45,424 nucleotides of DNA, taken from positions 1 to 45,424 of IMG/VR virus record IMGVR_UViG_3300037087_000053, one strand, 5' to 3'. The stretch's first letter is position 1. Each line of letters opens with the position of its first letter. Shown piece by piece: positions 22,494 through 30,631 of this stretch. The notes under the pieces were generated by a model that did no database searches, was not told the origin of the DNA, and saw nothing but the letters and a program-made list of their open reading frames with translations. This DNA comes from a virus. The position numbers and the translations under genes are program-made.

Positions 22494-22724
22494 CTATTTA
22501 CATTTTCTAAATCGAGAAGCAAATTTACACGTGGCGAAATGTGACATGTGCTTCGTCCGGTCGAATATCAGATCGTCCGTTGCTTCAAGAACCATCAGGT
22601 CACCTTTTGTAATCGTATCTGCATTGACAGGCGTGAATCCACCTTTCGATGTGTGCAACATCCATATTGCAACCTTACAAGCTGGGCACACTTTTTTATA
22701 AGGTTTGTTTTCATGATATGCCAT
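22494..22724 (-). CDS. Small zinc-finger-like protein (76 aa)
   Basis: VCPACKVAIWMLHT near the N-terminus and HFATCKF near the C-terminus give C-x2-C...H-x3-C, a likely zinc ribbon around a beta core. Start five bases after the stop of the 56-aa gene. Stops with TAG one base before the next ATG, showing that TAG is used as a stop in this genome. No family recognised. Confidence 0.55.
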   Translation of the reverse strand: MAYHENKPYKKVCPACKVAIWMLHTSKGGFTPVNADTITKGDLMVLEATDDLIFDRTKHMSHFATCKFASRFRKCK

Positions 22725-22728
22725 TTGA

Positions 22729-22899
22729 TTATACTCCTTTACGAGTGCTTAATATTCCGGTTCTAAAATCAGTAATCCTATAACTAATTTGGACATGGAA
22801 TAACTGAAATAAAAAGTTAAACCCATAACCCTTTGTAAATATGAACTGGAAGGAACTTGACTTTATCAGTCGACACCTAAGTTCTCCTATCTTAAACAT
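22729..22899 (-). CDS. Small aromatic-rich protein (56 aa)
   Basis: ATG 22899 has AAGGAG upstream and overlaps the end of the nuclease gene by eight bases; TAA lies four bases before the next ATG. Phe-rich and basic (FQFIFTKGYGFNFLFQLFH). It exactly fills the gap between its neighbours, which together with the ribosome site supports a real gene. Function unknown. Confidence 0.5.
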   Translation of the reverse strand: MFKIGELRCRLIKSSSFQFIFTKGYGFNFLFQLFHVQISYRITDFRTGILSTRKGV

Positions 22900-23518
22900 A
22901 ACTTTTCTCCTTCACCTTAATGAATTCCTCTACCTTGTGATGAATGCAGAAATCAATGAAGTCCTTGGATAACTGTAGGACATCACGCTGCATATCCCTG
23001 TATGGGTAGAATGTAAAAGGATTGTGGTATTTGAACTTCACCGGTCTATTCTCAGGTTTGCAATCTGAGAACGTGATGCAGTGATACGTAACACTCTGTC
23101 CACCGGTCCCAAGTAGATATAATCTCCACTGCATTGAAACGTCGTAAGAATCAACGCCGTGGAATTGCGAACCAGTTTTAAACTCATGCACTTGCCTACC
23201 AACCATTCTATCGATATACATATTGTAGCGTATGTCTTCAATCTCGTGGCTGATATAAAGCTCACCAACACCTTGAGGTATCAATTCATTGATGAGCATT
23301 AATTGATCAACTTCTTCACCTTCAAAAGAGGTCTTGGCGTGTTCACTCCGTGGATCAGGTTCTTCAAGGAACTTATGTATCGCAGTTCCAAATTTCATCT
23401 TCTCGTTAGGAATAAACACGCCTTTGATCTGTTGAAGATAGTCGTCAAGTGAAGTACCGTATAGGTCGTATTTGAAAGCTCTATACGATTCAAGCATACT
23501 TGGACTTAGCTTCCACAT
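22892..23518 (-). CDS. PD-(D/E)XK exonuclease-like protein (208 aa)
   Basis: ATG 23518 has GAGGTGG directly upstream and is preferred to a GTG six bases earlier. The sequence matches RecB/Cas4-like phage nucleases: KLSPSMLESYR N-terminal motif, FGTAIHKFLE, then YIDRMVGRQVHEFKTGSQF providing the D...ExK catalytic set, and a helical QWRLYLLG after it. Pairs with the adjacent Sak4-like ATPase; a 5'-3' exonuclease generating single strands for annealing is the likely role. Confidence 0.75.
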   Translation of the reverse strand: MWKLSPSMLESYRAFKYDLYGTSLDDYLQQIKGVFIPNEKMKFGTAIHKFLEEPDPRSEHAKTSFEGEEVDQLMLINELIPQGVGELYISHEIEDIRYNMYIDRMVGRQVHEFKTGSQFHGVDSYDVSMQWRLYLLGTGGQSVTYHCITFSDCKPENRPVKFKYHNPFTFYPYRDMQRDVLQLSKDFIDFCIHHKVEEFIKVKEKSYV

Positions 23519-23525
23519 ATCCACC

Positions 23526-24449
23526 TCACTTCTTAATCACAAAAACTTTATCAGTGGAATTGTATTCGAGTCCAACTGCAATCGCTCTCTTTTTCAAGAG
23601 TGCAAACATCTGCAATTGAATCGTCCGGTCCGGTTCTGCACCGATAATTGGTATCTGCTTATTGATGCCCTTCAAGTCGTCGATTTTGACAAGCGATGCA
23701 TCGAATCCCTGAATCTTCTTTACCGCTTCCGCTTGCGCTTCATCCAGTGCGTTCATCTTTGCAAGCGTTTTGTCTATCAAGTCCTGCAGGAAGGTTGCAA
23801 ACTCTACTGTTCGATAGTCCGGTATCTCTACCAATGGAAGCTCAGCGCAATTCTTACCGATGTGTGAATCGGTAGGATTGAAGTCAATCACTCGCTTGTT
23901 CTTGTTGGAAGTCATGTAACCAATAAGATCACATTCCTGCCTGAGTATATCGTAACTTCCACCTGTTACCTTCGGGATGAACTTCGTATTGTCGCCTTCT
24001 TCCATCGATGTTGTGTGCGATATGAATATCAGGTTGACGTGTTGCATCTTCGCCCAACTTTTGAACTGCGAAAACACATCCTTCATTGCACCGTAGCCCT
24101 GCAATGAAAGCTCTCCACCTCTCCGCTTGTTCTTTGGATCTTCATTCTTGACGTAATCTGCTACGTAGTTGTCAAGCATTCCGCCTGCCGTATCGATGAT
24201 AAGAGTCTTTGGAGCCATTTCTTTGTACTCTGCGGATTCTTGAAATGCTTTTACATCTACCCAACTATTGACTCTCAATACGGTCTGCCGGAAGCAAGCC
24301 CGTTGAACACCTCCATCGAAGTCAAGCAGTAGAGGTTGGTTGGTGGTGAATGCAAGGGATGTCTTTCCAATTCCCGGATCACCGTATATCAAGGCGATTA
24401 AAACTTCCGTCTTGATCGTCTCAGTTTTACTTATGATTTTGTAGCTCAT
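23526..24449 (-). CDS. Sak4-like RecA-fold ATPase (307 aa)
   Basis: Walker A GDPGIGKT at 23-30, Walker B TLIIDTAGG near 82-90, and FISHTT near 143 as the sensor strand give the short RecA core of phage nucleotide-binding proteins of the Sak4 type. The C-terminal 100 residues are helical. AAGGAG precedes the ATG. Sak4 proteins anneal or exchange strands in phage recombination, and the neighbouring exonuclease and SbcC-like genes fit. Confidence 0.8.
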   Translation of the reverse strand: MSYKIISKTETIKTEVLIALIYGDPGIGKTSLAFTTNQPLLLDFDGGVQRACFRQTVLRVNSWVDVKAFQESAEYKEMAPKTLIIDTAGGMLDNYVADYVKNEDPKNKRRGGELSLQGYGAMKDVFSQFKSWAKMQHVNLIFISHTTSMEEGDNTKFIPKVTGGSYDILRQECDLIGYMTSNKNKRVIDFNPTDSHIGKNCAELPLVEIPDYRTVEFATFLQDLIDKTLAKMNALDEAQAEAVKKIQGFDASLVKIDDLKGINKQIPIIGAEPDRTIQLQMFALLKKRAIAVGLEYNSTDKVFVIKK

Positions 24450-24469
24450 TACTTTACTCCTTCGTATGG

Positions 24470-24739
24470 TTAACGTTTGGAATTAGTTGATTCTTTCATA
24501 ACGATCTTCGCTTTCGCGTTCGGTGTGGCAACTTTAATCAGGAAGCCACCATGAAGTATCTTCTCCTTTCCGGCTTTCTTCAATAGGCCAATGAGATTCC
24601 GTTCTTGGACTTGCTTCTTTTCTTTGATAACGGAAGCGTCCTTGACGAGTTGAATGTATCGATCTGCTGATTTTACAACTGGCGTTTCCAGTTTGTCGTC
24701 TATCAGCGAAAGTTGTTTTAATTCTTTACTACGTGCCAT
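24470..24739 (-). CDS. Hypothetical protein in recombination operon (89 aa)
   Basis: ATG 24739 (MARSKELKQLSL) is chosen because GGAGAG lies about nine bases upstream; the in-frame ATG at 24754 is less well placed. Lys-rich and helical (VKDASVIKEKKQVQERNLIGLLKKAG), ending with strands and a basic tail. No family recognised; could be a small DNA-binding partner. Confidence 0.55.
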   Translation of the reverse strand: MARSKELKQLSLIDDKLETPVVKSADRYIQLVKDASVIKEKKQVQERNLIGLLKKAGKEKILHGGFLIKVATPNAKAKIVMKESTNSKR

Positions 24740-24757
24740 TGTGAATCTCTCCAATTG

Positions 24758-25330
24758 TTATTTAAGATACCTCTGTAAAATTGCTTCTGTTACTTTAATG
24801 TCTGCATCTGCATCGTGCGCTCCACCTTCACCGAACTCAATACCAAGATGCTTCGCTACGGTCACTTGTTTGAAGTTCGGTAGGAATACACGCTCATGCA
24901 TCAAGTTGAAGATTGCTGTCTGCATAACGTCGATTGGCGGAAAGAAGAACCACGAACCAAAATACTTATCATTCAGTTTGTTGAACCATTCTCGCATGAA
25001 GTCATAATCGAATCGTGCGTTATATCCAACAAGGAACATCTTATCATCCTTGTTATATTTATCGCAATACTTCCCGAACAGTACCGTTAAAACACGATGG
25101 ACTTCATTTGGTTGTGGATATGAATTGATCTGTTCAACCGTCAATCCATTAACATCAAGAGCGGTCTGCTCGAGTACGTCGTTTGGCAGTGTTCGCATCC
25201 TGAAATTAAAGCGCTCAACAATCTCAAGCTCTTTATCGAAACGCGCCATACTACCGGCTATCTGCACAATGCCGTTCTTCTTTGCGTCGAGTCCAGTTGT
25301 CTCTGTGTCAACAAAAACAAGTTTAATCAT
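24758..25330 (-). CDS. DnaQ-like 3'-5' exonuclease (190 aa)
   Basis: DEDDh-type motifs: FVDTETTG (Asp 8, Glu 10), NARFDYDF near 103-110, and HDADADIKVTEAI near 174 with the catalytic His and Asp. The domain fills the whole protein. Directly follows the SbcC-like gene without a gap, so they are translated together. It probably proofreads or degrades ends in replication or recombination. Confidence 0.85.
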   Translation of the reverse strand: MIKLVFVDTETTGLDAKKNGIVQIAGSMARFDKELEIVERFNFRMRTLPNDVLEQTALDVNGLTVEQINSYPQPNEVHRVLTVLFGKYCDKYNKDDKMFLVGYNARFDYDFMREWFNKLNDKYFGSWFFFPPIDVMQTAIFNLMHERVFLPNFKQVTVAKHLGIEFGEGGAHDADADIKVTEAILQRYLK

Positions 25331-26713
25331 TTACGCTTTCTCTCCTTTCTTCATTTCCTGTTTGATGTCCTGTGCATCTTCGATCTCTTTTTCAGAGTGC
25401 TTCTTGCCGTTCTTCTTGACGGGTTTCTTTGCTTCAACCTTTGCAACAATTGAACCGTCCTCGATGATAACCGCCGTTTCACTCGAATCTTCGACGCGCT
25501 CAATCCATACCTGGAAGTCCTTATCCTTTGCCATCGAATCAATGACCTTCATATTCTCTGCGTCCAATAGACTTCCATCCATTATGCGTATCACGCGGAG
25601 TTTAGGATTCAAGGCCATTGCAATTGCAAGAGAGACACGTAAACGCTCTGCGCTGCTGCATTGTGTAAATGGTATGCCTTTATATGTCACGCCGTTTTCA
25701 TCGAAGCTTAATCCAGTTATCGGGAACTTTGCTTTTGCGATTGCATCTACCTTTGAAGTTTCAAGTGCTTCCATCTCTCCAGTCAAACGATCCGATTCAA
25801 GTTTCTTGTCGTCCATCTGATTGTGAATATTAACGTAAGCAGCACGCCGTCTAATCTTCTGATTGACCTCCTCTACATCGTCAATCTGCGCTTGAATATC
25901 AATCAGGTCTGGATCGATAAGAGCATCAACAATCTTCTTTCCTTTGGCAGCACGATCAAGAGTCTCTTTGCGCTTTGCCTCTAAATCCTTTTGAAGTTTA
26001 AGAAGTGAGTCAATGCGTTCTCTAGCATCCTTGAGACTTAATTCGAGAAGCATTGCTTCATTTTCTACCTGTCGAAGTAGTTCACGCTTCTTGTCGTTCT
26101 CACGTATAACGTTTGTTGCTTCGGTGAGTGTCGCGGTTGCACTTCCAATTGGAATCTCTTTGTCAGGTAGATTCTTTTCTGGCTCCGGTAGTTGTGAGTG
26201 TGTTGCTTGTAACGTTTTGAATTCTCGATTGATCGCCGTTCGTTCATCGTAGAGTTGTTTCTTCTTCGCTGCAATTTCATTCAGATCAATCTTGAGATCG
26301 ATCAGTTGCAGCAAGGTAGAGACCTGTTGACTTCGTTCTAACTTCGAGAATTCGAGAGGATCAAAAGATAGATTGCCAATAAGCTTATCAAGCATTGCTT
26401 GTGGAGAGGAATAAGAAGCTCCATCCTTTGCCATCACCTTGAGATATGTCTTGTCGTTCGCCGTCCAAGTCCTTTCGATAATCAAGTCCTCGGTCTCAAT
26501 TCGTACTAGCGCATCTTCTGCCCCGTTGTGAATCGGTGTTGGAGTGTCTTTCAACCAGTCCTTCCCACCAAGGCAATAACAGATTGAATCCAACACCGAC
26601 GACTTACCTTGTTCATTCCGTCCGGTTATTATGACGGTGTTTCCGTCCGGGGTTATCTCCACCGCTTTCAGACGCTTGATGTTCTCCGCTTGTAACTTGA
26701 TTATTTTGGACAT
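25331..26713 (-). CDS. SbcC/RecN-like SMC-family ATPase (460 aa)
   Basis: Walker A GRNEQGKS at 31-38, a helical coiled-coil arm from about 150 to 310 (KKQLYDERTAINREFKTLQ and onward), an ABC signature-like CSSAERLRVSLAIAMA, and VIRIMDGSLLDAENM at the D-loop region where Walker B would end (MDG rather than DE). A Lys/Glu-rich tail closes it. Shorter than SbcC, as is typical of phage homologues that work with a nuclease. Next to DnaQ-like and Sak4-like genes; function in DNA-end processing is likely. Confidence 0.8.
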   Translation of the reverse strand: MSKIIKLQAENIKRLKAVEITPDGNTVIITGRNEQGKSSVLDSICYCLGGKDWLKDTPTPIHNGAEDALVRIETEDLIIERTWTANDKTYLKVMAKDGASYSSPQAMLDKLIGNLSFDPLEFSKLERSQQVSTLLQLIDLKIDLNEIAAKKKQLYDERTAINREFKTLQATHSQLPEPEKNLPDKEIPIGSATATLTEATNVIRENDKKRELLRQVENEAMLLELSLKDARERIDSLLKLQKDLEAKRKETLDRAAKGKKIVDALIDPDLIDIQAQIDDVEEVNQKIRRRAAYVNIHNQMDDKKLESDRLTGEMEALETSKVDAIAKAKFPITGLSFDENGVTYKGIPFTQCSSAERLRVSLAIAMALNPKLRVIRIMDGSLLDAENMKVIDSMAKDKDFQVWIERVEDSSETAVIIEDGSIVAKVEAKKPVKKNGKKHSEKEIEDAQDIKQEMKKGEKA

Positions 26714-27000
26714 GTGTGCTCTCCTCTTTCTATGTTTATAAGTTTGACTGTTTGGATTAAATCTCTTCGTGTGAATGCTTGCACAAACTTCTTCATTACT
26801 TTGCGAGACAATTTTCTATTCGGATTTTTGCAAATCAAATGAATCAAGACGTATGATACGTTCGCTTGTTTAGCTATACTTCGATAAGAAGCTCTTTGGT
26901 TGTTTATTCGATCTACGATGCGTTTAACGATAGGAACACATAATGACTCAAGTTCTGATATATCTCTTGGTATGTCCCTATTGTATCGTTTATTTAACAT
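26701..27000 (-). CDS. Helix-turn-helix protein, first early gene (99 aa)
   Basis: GGAG precedes ATG 27000, the first gene after the promoter at 27132-27161 and the leader hairpin. YRSIAKQANVSYVLIHLICK (residues 43-62) is a clear helix-turn-helix, flanked by basic helices. Overlaps the SbcC-like start by 13 bases. A regulator of the early operon or autoregulator is the natural guess. Confidence 0.6.
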   Translation of the reverse strand: MLNKRYNRDIPRDISELESLCVPIVKRIVDRINNQRASYRSIAKQANVSYVLIHLICKNPNRKLSRKVMKKFVQAFTRRDLIQTVKLINIERGEHTCPK

Positions 27001-27022
27001 CGATTAACTCCATCCCCCTCCC

Positions 27023-27079
27023 CGTTAGACCGATAGGTGTATTGACTGCGATGACAAAGGTACGCTATCGGTCGTAACG
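27023..27079 (-). promoter_or_regulatory. Leader hairpin of the early operon
   Basis: CGTTAGACCGATAG (27023-27036) pairs with CTATCGGTCGTAACG (27065-27079) over 14 bp with a single bulged base and a 28-nt loop. It lies in the 5' untranslated region just before the ribosome site of the HTH gene. No T-run follows on either strand, so it is probably not a terminator; it could be an operator or mRNA-level control. Confidence 0.5.
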
Positions 27080-27131
27080 AGAAAGGATTAATTTTCTTTT
27101 CAACTGGATTAGAGTGTGTCATCGCATCACA

Positions 27132-27161
27132 AATATAACATAATGACCATTCATTTGTCAA
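27132..27161 (-). promoter_or_regulatory. Early promoter, sigma70-like
   Basis: Minus strand: TTGACA (27161-27156), 18-nt spacer, TATATT (27137-27132); alternatively 17 nt and TTATAT. The flank AAATCTC before TTGACA is the same as in the promoter at 14051-14079. Reads toward the recombination operon. Confidence 0.75.
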
Positions 27162-27402
27162 GAGATTTATTTCGTTTTAGAAAATAAATGTTGTCAAAAT
27201 GATGGTTTCAGGTACGGTTGTTGTTATGTATTGTATATTGTTCGCTACGTTGCGCTATAAAGAAGAAATGAAGAAAGGTATATCGTGCATCCTATTTTGA
27301 AAGATAATCGCTCTGCGTTGATATTATAGCGATTGGAGCTACCTGTGGCGACGAGTTGCAAGTTCATCAAGTCCTATGCTCCAACTCTCATAGATTTACT
27401 TT

Positions 27403-28200
27403 TCATAGGTCTGTTTTAAGATGTCCATATTTTAATCTTCCAAGATTCATACAGAAGTTAGGACTCATCCATAAATCGTGAGGCGTTATGAATGAAGTCG
27501 GCAATCCAGATTCAGCCGTCTTGACCTCATTGAACTCTGAGATTAATACACTCTCGGATATTTTGTTCTCAATAATACTTCTAAATACATTGTGCATTGA
27601 TTCCGGTAAAACAGTAGGTCTATACTTCTCTCCTGCTGATGCAAAATTGGAATAGACTGCTTGACTACAGATGTCCATTTCTTGACCGTTGGAATAAGCA
27701 TCCTGAATTAACTTTAAAAGAACACTTCCATTAATTAATCCGTCAAGAAGATTCCTTACCCATTGATCTTGTAGAACTCTTTCGTAGATACTTGGATTAG
27801 TAAGCCGTCTAATTTCTCCTAATCCTGCAAGCAAGAGAATATCTGGATAGTTGTATTTGAGTCCCTTGGATAAACGGAGATTGATTTGTTCGAGTACTGG
27901 TTCAAAAGGATAGTCTGGGCTTCCGAGTTGCGTGTTTGGCATGTCGTTTCTATCACCGCAGAATCTTATCACGTCCACGAAAACATCCGTATCAGTAATT
28001 GCTTCTTCCAATCCTACCTCTACATATCCCCTTGCAAGCGCTCCCGCTACGCCTTTTCCTGTCCATTGTGCGCTATGATTGTGAGTTCCCAATTGCCCAG
28101 CATCTAAAATCTGAATGGCTTTATTGACAAAGCTATTCCCGTTGAATTGTAATACATCACAGGGTTGCAGTTGGTCTGGTTCAATGATTGGAAGGAACAT
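27403..28200 (-). CDS. Permuted NlpC/P60-like (YiiX-type) peptidase (265 aa)
   Basis: The N-terminus (LQPCDVLQFNGNSFVNKAIQ) and the THNHSAQWTGKG segment (His 42 region) match the first motifs of permuted papain-like NlpC/P60 hydrolases. MDICSQA with Cys 178 is the late catalytic Cys expected in the permuted order. GGAGG precedes the ATG. Lies last in the lysis cluster, after a lysozyme and a small lipoprotein; an accessory cell-wall peptidase is the likely role. The order of active residues is by pattern only. Confidence 0.65.
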   Translation of the reverse strand: MFLPIIEPDQLQPCDVLQFNGNSFVNKAIQILDAGQLGTHNHSAQWTGKGVAGALARGYVEVGLEEAITDTDVFVDVIRFCGDRNDMPNTQLGSPDYPFEPVLEQINLRLSKGLKYNYPDILLLAGLGEIRRLTNPSIYERVLQDQWVRNLLDGLINGSVLLKLIQDAYSNGQEMDICSQAVYSNFASAGEKYRPTVLPESMHNVFRSIIENKISESVLISEFNEVKTAESGLPTSFITPHDLWMSPNFCMNLGRLKYGHLKTDL

Positions 28201-28390
28201 ACGGCCTCCAAGCGTTCACAGTGTCTTTATACGCCTTAATTGTCGTCCGGTCAAGTGAGTCTGCACGTTTCCACTGCTGACATTGCAGAGACCAGTCACT
28301 GATTGCCTTGGCGTCTTCATCGGAACGAGAAGCACAACAACTTAGTGCGAACGTGGAAATAAAAATCAATGCAACTGCTTTCTTTTTCAT
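28181..28390 (-). CDS. Small lipoprotein, possible o-spanin (69 aa)
   Basis: Residues 1-18 (MKKKAVALIFISTFALSC) form a lipoprotein-like signal with Cys 18 or 19 as the likely acylation site. The mature 50 residues are polar with one further Cys and a C-terminal Pro. Follows the lysozyme (overlap 4 bases) in the place of Rz1-type outer-membrane spanins. Spanin identity rests on position and type. Confidence 0.5.
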   Translation of the reverse strand: MKKKAVALIFISTFALSCCASRSDEDAKAISDWSLQCQQWKRADSLDRTTIKAYKDTVNAWRPYVPSNH

Positions 28391-28839
28391 TTTATACTCT
28401 CCAATTTTGGAAGTATGTCATTCCAAAGAATGCCTTGGAATAGTTGTTGTTCTGCGTATCTTCGTTTCTTCAATCCGAGAAGCTCATGCCCTACTGCATC
28501 GTGGCAATAGAGAAGAAGTTTCATCAAATAAGTTTCTCTGCATTCGTTCAGGTGTCCTGCTAACATCGGGAAGCTCTTAATGTTGTATGCCTGTGATATG
28601 AGAGAGTCAAGTTCACACTGTTGCAATTCGACATGCACAAAAGCATAGACTCTCTTTTCAGCATCGTCAAGATCATTAAGTAAACGTGCGTTGGCTTCCT
28701 CTTGTGTTATGACTAACCCCGAATGAACATTTTTGGTTGAACCGTAACCGATAGTCCAGATTCCACCCGTATCTTGATATGCAGTAAGTTTGCATCCCTC
28801 AAAATATTTTATGAGAAATAATCCATTTTCGGTTATCAT
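28387..28839 (-). CDS. T4-type lysozyme endolysin, GH24 (150 aa)
   Basis: Catalytic set Glu 14, Asp 23, Thr 29 with the family spacing (FEGCKLTAYQDTGGIWTIGYG). N-terminal GLFLIKYFEG and the downstream ITQEEANARLLNDLDDAE are also typical. No signal peptide, so release needs the adjacent holin-like proteins. Cleaves the MurNAc-GlcNAc bond. Confidence 0.9.
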   Translation of the reverse strand: MITENGLFLIKYFEGCKLTAYQDTGGIWTIGYGSTKNVHSGLVITQEEANARLLNDLDDAEKRVYAFVHVELQQCELDSLISQAYNIKSFPMLAGHLNECRETYLMKLLLYCHDAVGHELLGLKKRRYAEQQLFQGILWNDILPKLESIK

Positions 28840-29060
28840 TACTGCACCGGAGGATTAGAGTCGTTAATCTGTTTTTGCACGTGCTGCCATATCGTACCGC
28901 CACTAATCGCAAAGAGCAACCATACGATATACTGTGATAAATTTGTTTTGGCTATAACATCCATTAGCATTGCCTGTTGCATAGCATTAGCAACGGATAA
29001 AAGAATAATACTTTTATTGCCGTCAAGCCATTTCCAAATTGTTATGAGAATGTCTTTCAT
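28839..29060 (-). CDS. Holin-like membrane protein (73 aa)
   Basis: Two hydrophobic segments (SIILLSVANAMQQAML and YIVWLLFAISGGTIW) separated by a short polar loop, with a charged N-terminus and polar C-terminus. It is directly upstream of the lysozyme and overlaps its start by one base (TAATG). This is the best holin candidate in the window. Confidence 0.65.
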   Translation of the reverse strand: MKDILITIWKWLDGNKSIILLSVANAMQQAMLMDVIAKTNLSQYIVWLLFAISGGTIWQHVQKQINDSNPPVQ

Positions 29061-29074
29061 TGCTTTACCCTTTC

Positions 29075-29353
29075 CTATTTGAAAAGTTTTATTACTTCTA
29101 AAATTATTAAACCCACTGATATTGCATAAGAAATATAAACTTGATTGCGAGATGCCATACCATCTAATTTTGATTTTGCAATTCTCAATTCATCAATTTG
29201 CAATTCAAGTATTTTGTGGTGAGCGTCATATTCAGACCTTGGAAGAGATTTTTCTGATGACTTATACAGTTTCTCTATATCTTTTTCAGTGACTCTGAAT
29301 TTGTCATCGTAATGTTTTTCAACCCATCTTTGCTCTGTTCTTTCTGGAGTCAT
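29075..29353 (-). CDS. Coiled protein with C-terminal membrane anchor (92 aa)
   Basis: A charged helical body (KHYDDKFRVTEKDIEKLYKSS, HHKILELQIDELRIAKSKL) ends with a single span (YISYAISVGLIILEVIKLF). AAGGTG precedes the ATG. This arrangement is common in phage lysis clusters (holin-associated or XhlA-like proteins). Confidence 0.55.
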   Translation of the reverse strand: MTPERTEQRWVEKHYDDKFRVTEKDIEKLYKSSEKSLPRSEYDAHHKILELQIDELRIAKSKLDGMASRNQVYISYAISVGLIILEVIKLFK

Positions 29354-29356
29354 AAA

Positions 29357-29689
29357 TCACCTTGTTGGCATTGTTAATGGATAATCAGGTGTAGGAATAT
29401 TATGCTTTTGATTCAGTATGACTATACAACTACGATCTACTTTTTGCCTGATTCCTAATTCAATTACAAGTTTTTCATACTCTTGATTATCATAGCGTTG
29501 CTCTCTCCAAAGACTGTCTGACTTCACTTTTGTTTGGAAAATCTGAGCAGCATCAGATTTTGTTTCAATTCCATAATAAGTAATAATGTAACTCATCAAG
29601 AACGAACTCAGGATAATTGCCGCCGGAACAGCGAACTTCACAACCCAGTGCAACCACCAAGTATTCTTTTCAAACCAGTCTCTTGCCAT
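29357..29689 (-). CDS. Single-span membrane protein, possible i-spanin (110 aa)
   Basis: One N-terminal transmembrane segment (FAVPAAIILSSFLMSYIITYY) is followed by a long polar, partly helical domain in type II orientation with one Cys. GGAG precedes the ATG. Topology suits an inner-membrane spanin or lysis regulator; no sequence match recognised. Confidence 0.5.
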   Translation of the reverse strand: MARDWFEKNTWWLHWVVKFAVPAAIILSSFLMSYIITYYGIETKSDAAQIFQTKVKSDSLWREQRYDNQEYEKLVIELGIRQKVDRSCIVILNQKHNIPTPDYPLTMPTR

Positions 29690-29698
29690 TTGAGTCTC

Positions 29699-30631
29699 CT
29701 ATAAACTATTAACTTCATGAGAGTATTTCTTCCAATTCACCTGTAAAACAAATGCAAGCATCCTTTCGATTTTCTCTGCGAAGATGTGCCACTTGCGATA
29801 AGGCGCTCGTTTATCCCACCCGGGTTCTTCGTCGTCTTTGTGAAGTCCCTGCAATCGTTCCGCCTCATACATCTCATCGAACGCCTTAATATCTTCCTCT
29901 TTGATTCCATGAAATTTGCAAAGAACTGCTTCAATAAGTTCGTGAAAAAAGACTAATCGCTCGTATCGTTCATCACTCATTTTGGAAACAAAAATCACAA
30001 GAAGACCTTCTTTCGTGAACTTCCAATTTCCCACCGTTTCATACTCATGATATTTATGTGGAATCGTCTTTGCTATTACCGTCAGATGTCCAATGTCTAT
30101 ATTTATGATTTCTTTGCTTCTATTCTTACCTCCATAATTTTCTGTTTGACCGTGACACTTTTGGCACAGAGAAACACCATTCCAAGTTTCAAATGCAGTT
30201 GATTTTGTTTCTTTTAAAGATATAATATGATGCGCTTCTAACCCTTCTTGCGAACCGCATTCTTTACACTTGTGTCCATCTCTATCAAAAACTGATCTTC
30301 TCCACCTTAAAAGTGCCTTCCAATTTTTATTGTGCCATTTTGTTATTTCATTTGCTATACCACCCTGCCAATTTGGATTGTTCTTTCCAGAAACATCAAA
30401 ATGATTCTTAGATATTTTATTTTTCCATTTGTCATCCATGATAACAATTCTTCCCTTAAATGCGACATGAGCACATTTAAGGCTACAATATTTTCCCCCA
30501 CCTCTCTTAATAACAGAAGGGAAACAATATTTCTCTGTCCCACACGTAAGGCATTTAATCATCACACCTCTTTTAGGAAGTGTCCAGTGTTTTCCCAAGG
30601 CATACTTGTTTCCAATTAGGTCTTGTCTCAT
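29699..30631 (-). CDS. HNH nuclease fused to a phage HExxE domain protein (310 aa)
   Basis: Residues 1-170: zinc knuckle CLTCG...YCSLKC (27-53) and an HNH core with DGHKCKECGS (118-127), EAHHI (132-136) and SLCQKCH (154-160). Residues 176-310 correspond to a stand-alone phage protein seen elsewhere, with IAKTIPHKYHEYETVGNW, FHELIEAVL (HELIE 230-234) and RAPYRKWHIFAEKIE. The sequence is one uninterrupted frame starting at TAGGATATTTATG. It looks as though a homing-type HNH gene has been inserted at, and fused in frame with, the start of the host gene. The HExxE part might be a metalloenzyme, unproven. Confidence 0.7.
   Translation of the reverse strand: MRQDLIGNKYALGKHWTLPKRGVMIKCLTCGTEKYCFPSVIKRGGGKYCSLKCAHVAFKGRIVIMDDKWKNKISKNHFDVSGKNNPNWQGGIANEITKWHNKNWKALLRWRRSVFDRDGHKCKECGSQEGLEAHHIISLKETKSTAFETWNGVSLCQKCHGQTENYGGKNRSKEIINIDIGHLTVIAKTIPHKYHEYETVGNWKFTKEGLLVIFVSKMSDERYERLVFFHELIEAVLCKFHGIKEEDIKAFDEMYEAERLQGLHKDDEEPGWDKRAPYRKWHIFAEKIERMLAFVLQVNWKKYSHEVNSL

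Larger units (their letters stand above)
27001..27402. promoter_or_regulatory. 402-bp gene-free early control region
   Basis: No credible ORF on either strand. It holds the early promoter (27132-27161), a second TTGACA (27197-27192) without a matching -10, a bulged leader hairpin (27023-27079), and two stems at the far side: TTGGAGC/GCTCCAA and AATCGCT/AGCGATT (loop of 15 nt, between about 27310 and 27390), possibly a factor-dependent end for the lysis transcript. A/T-rich centre; an origin cannot be excluded, but I see no iterons. Confidence 0.5.

Noticed and set aside
27021-27036. GTTAGAC near 27024 as another integron core
   Set aside because: The associated stem has GTTAG on its 5' side and CTAAC on its 3' side when read from either strand, the reverse of attC, and there are no L boxes.
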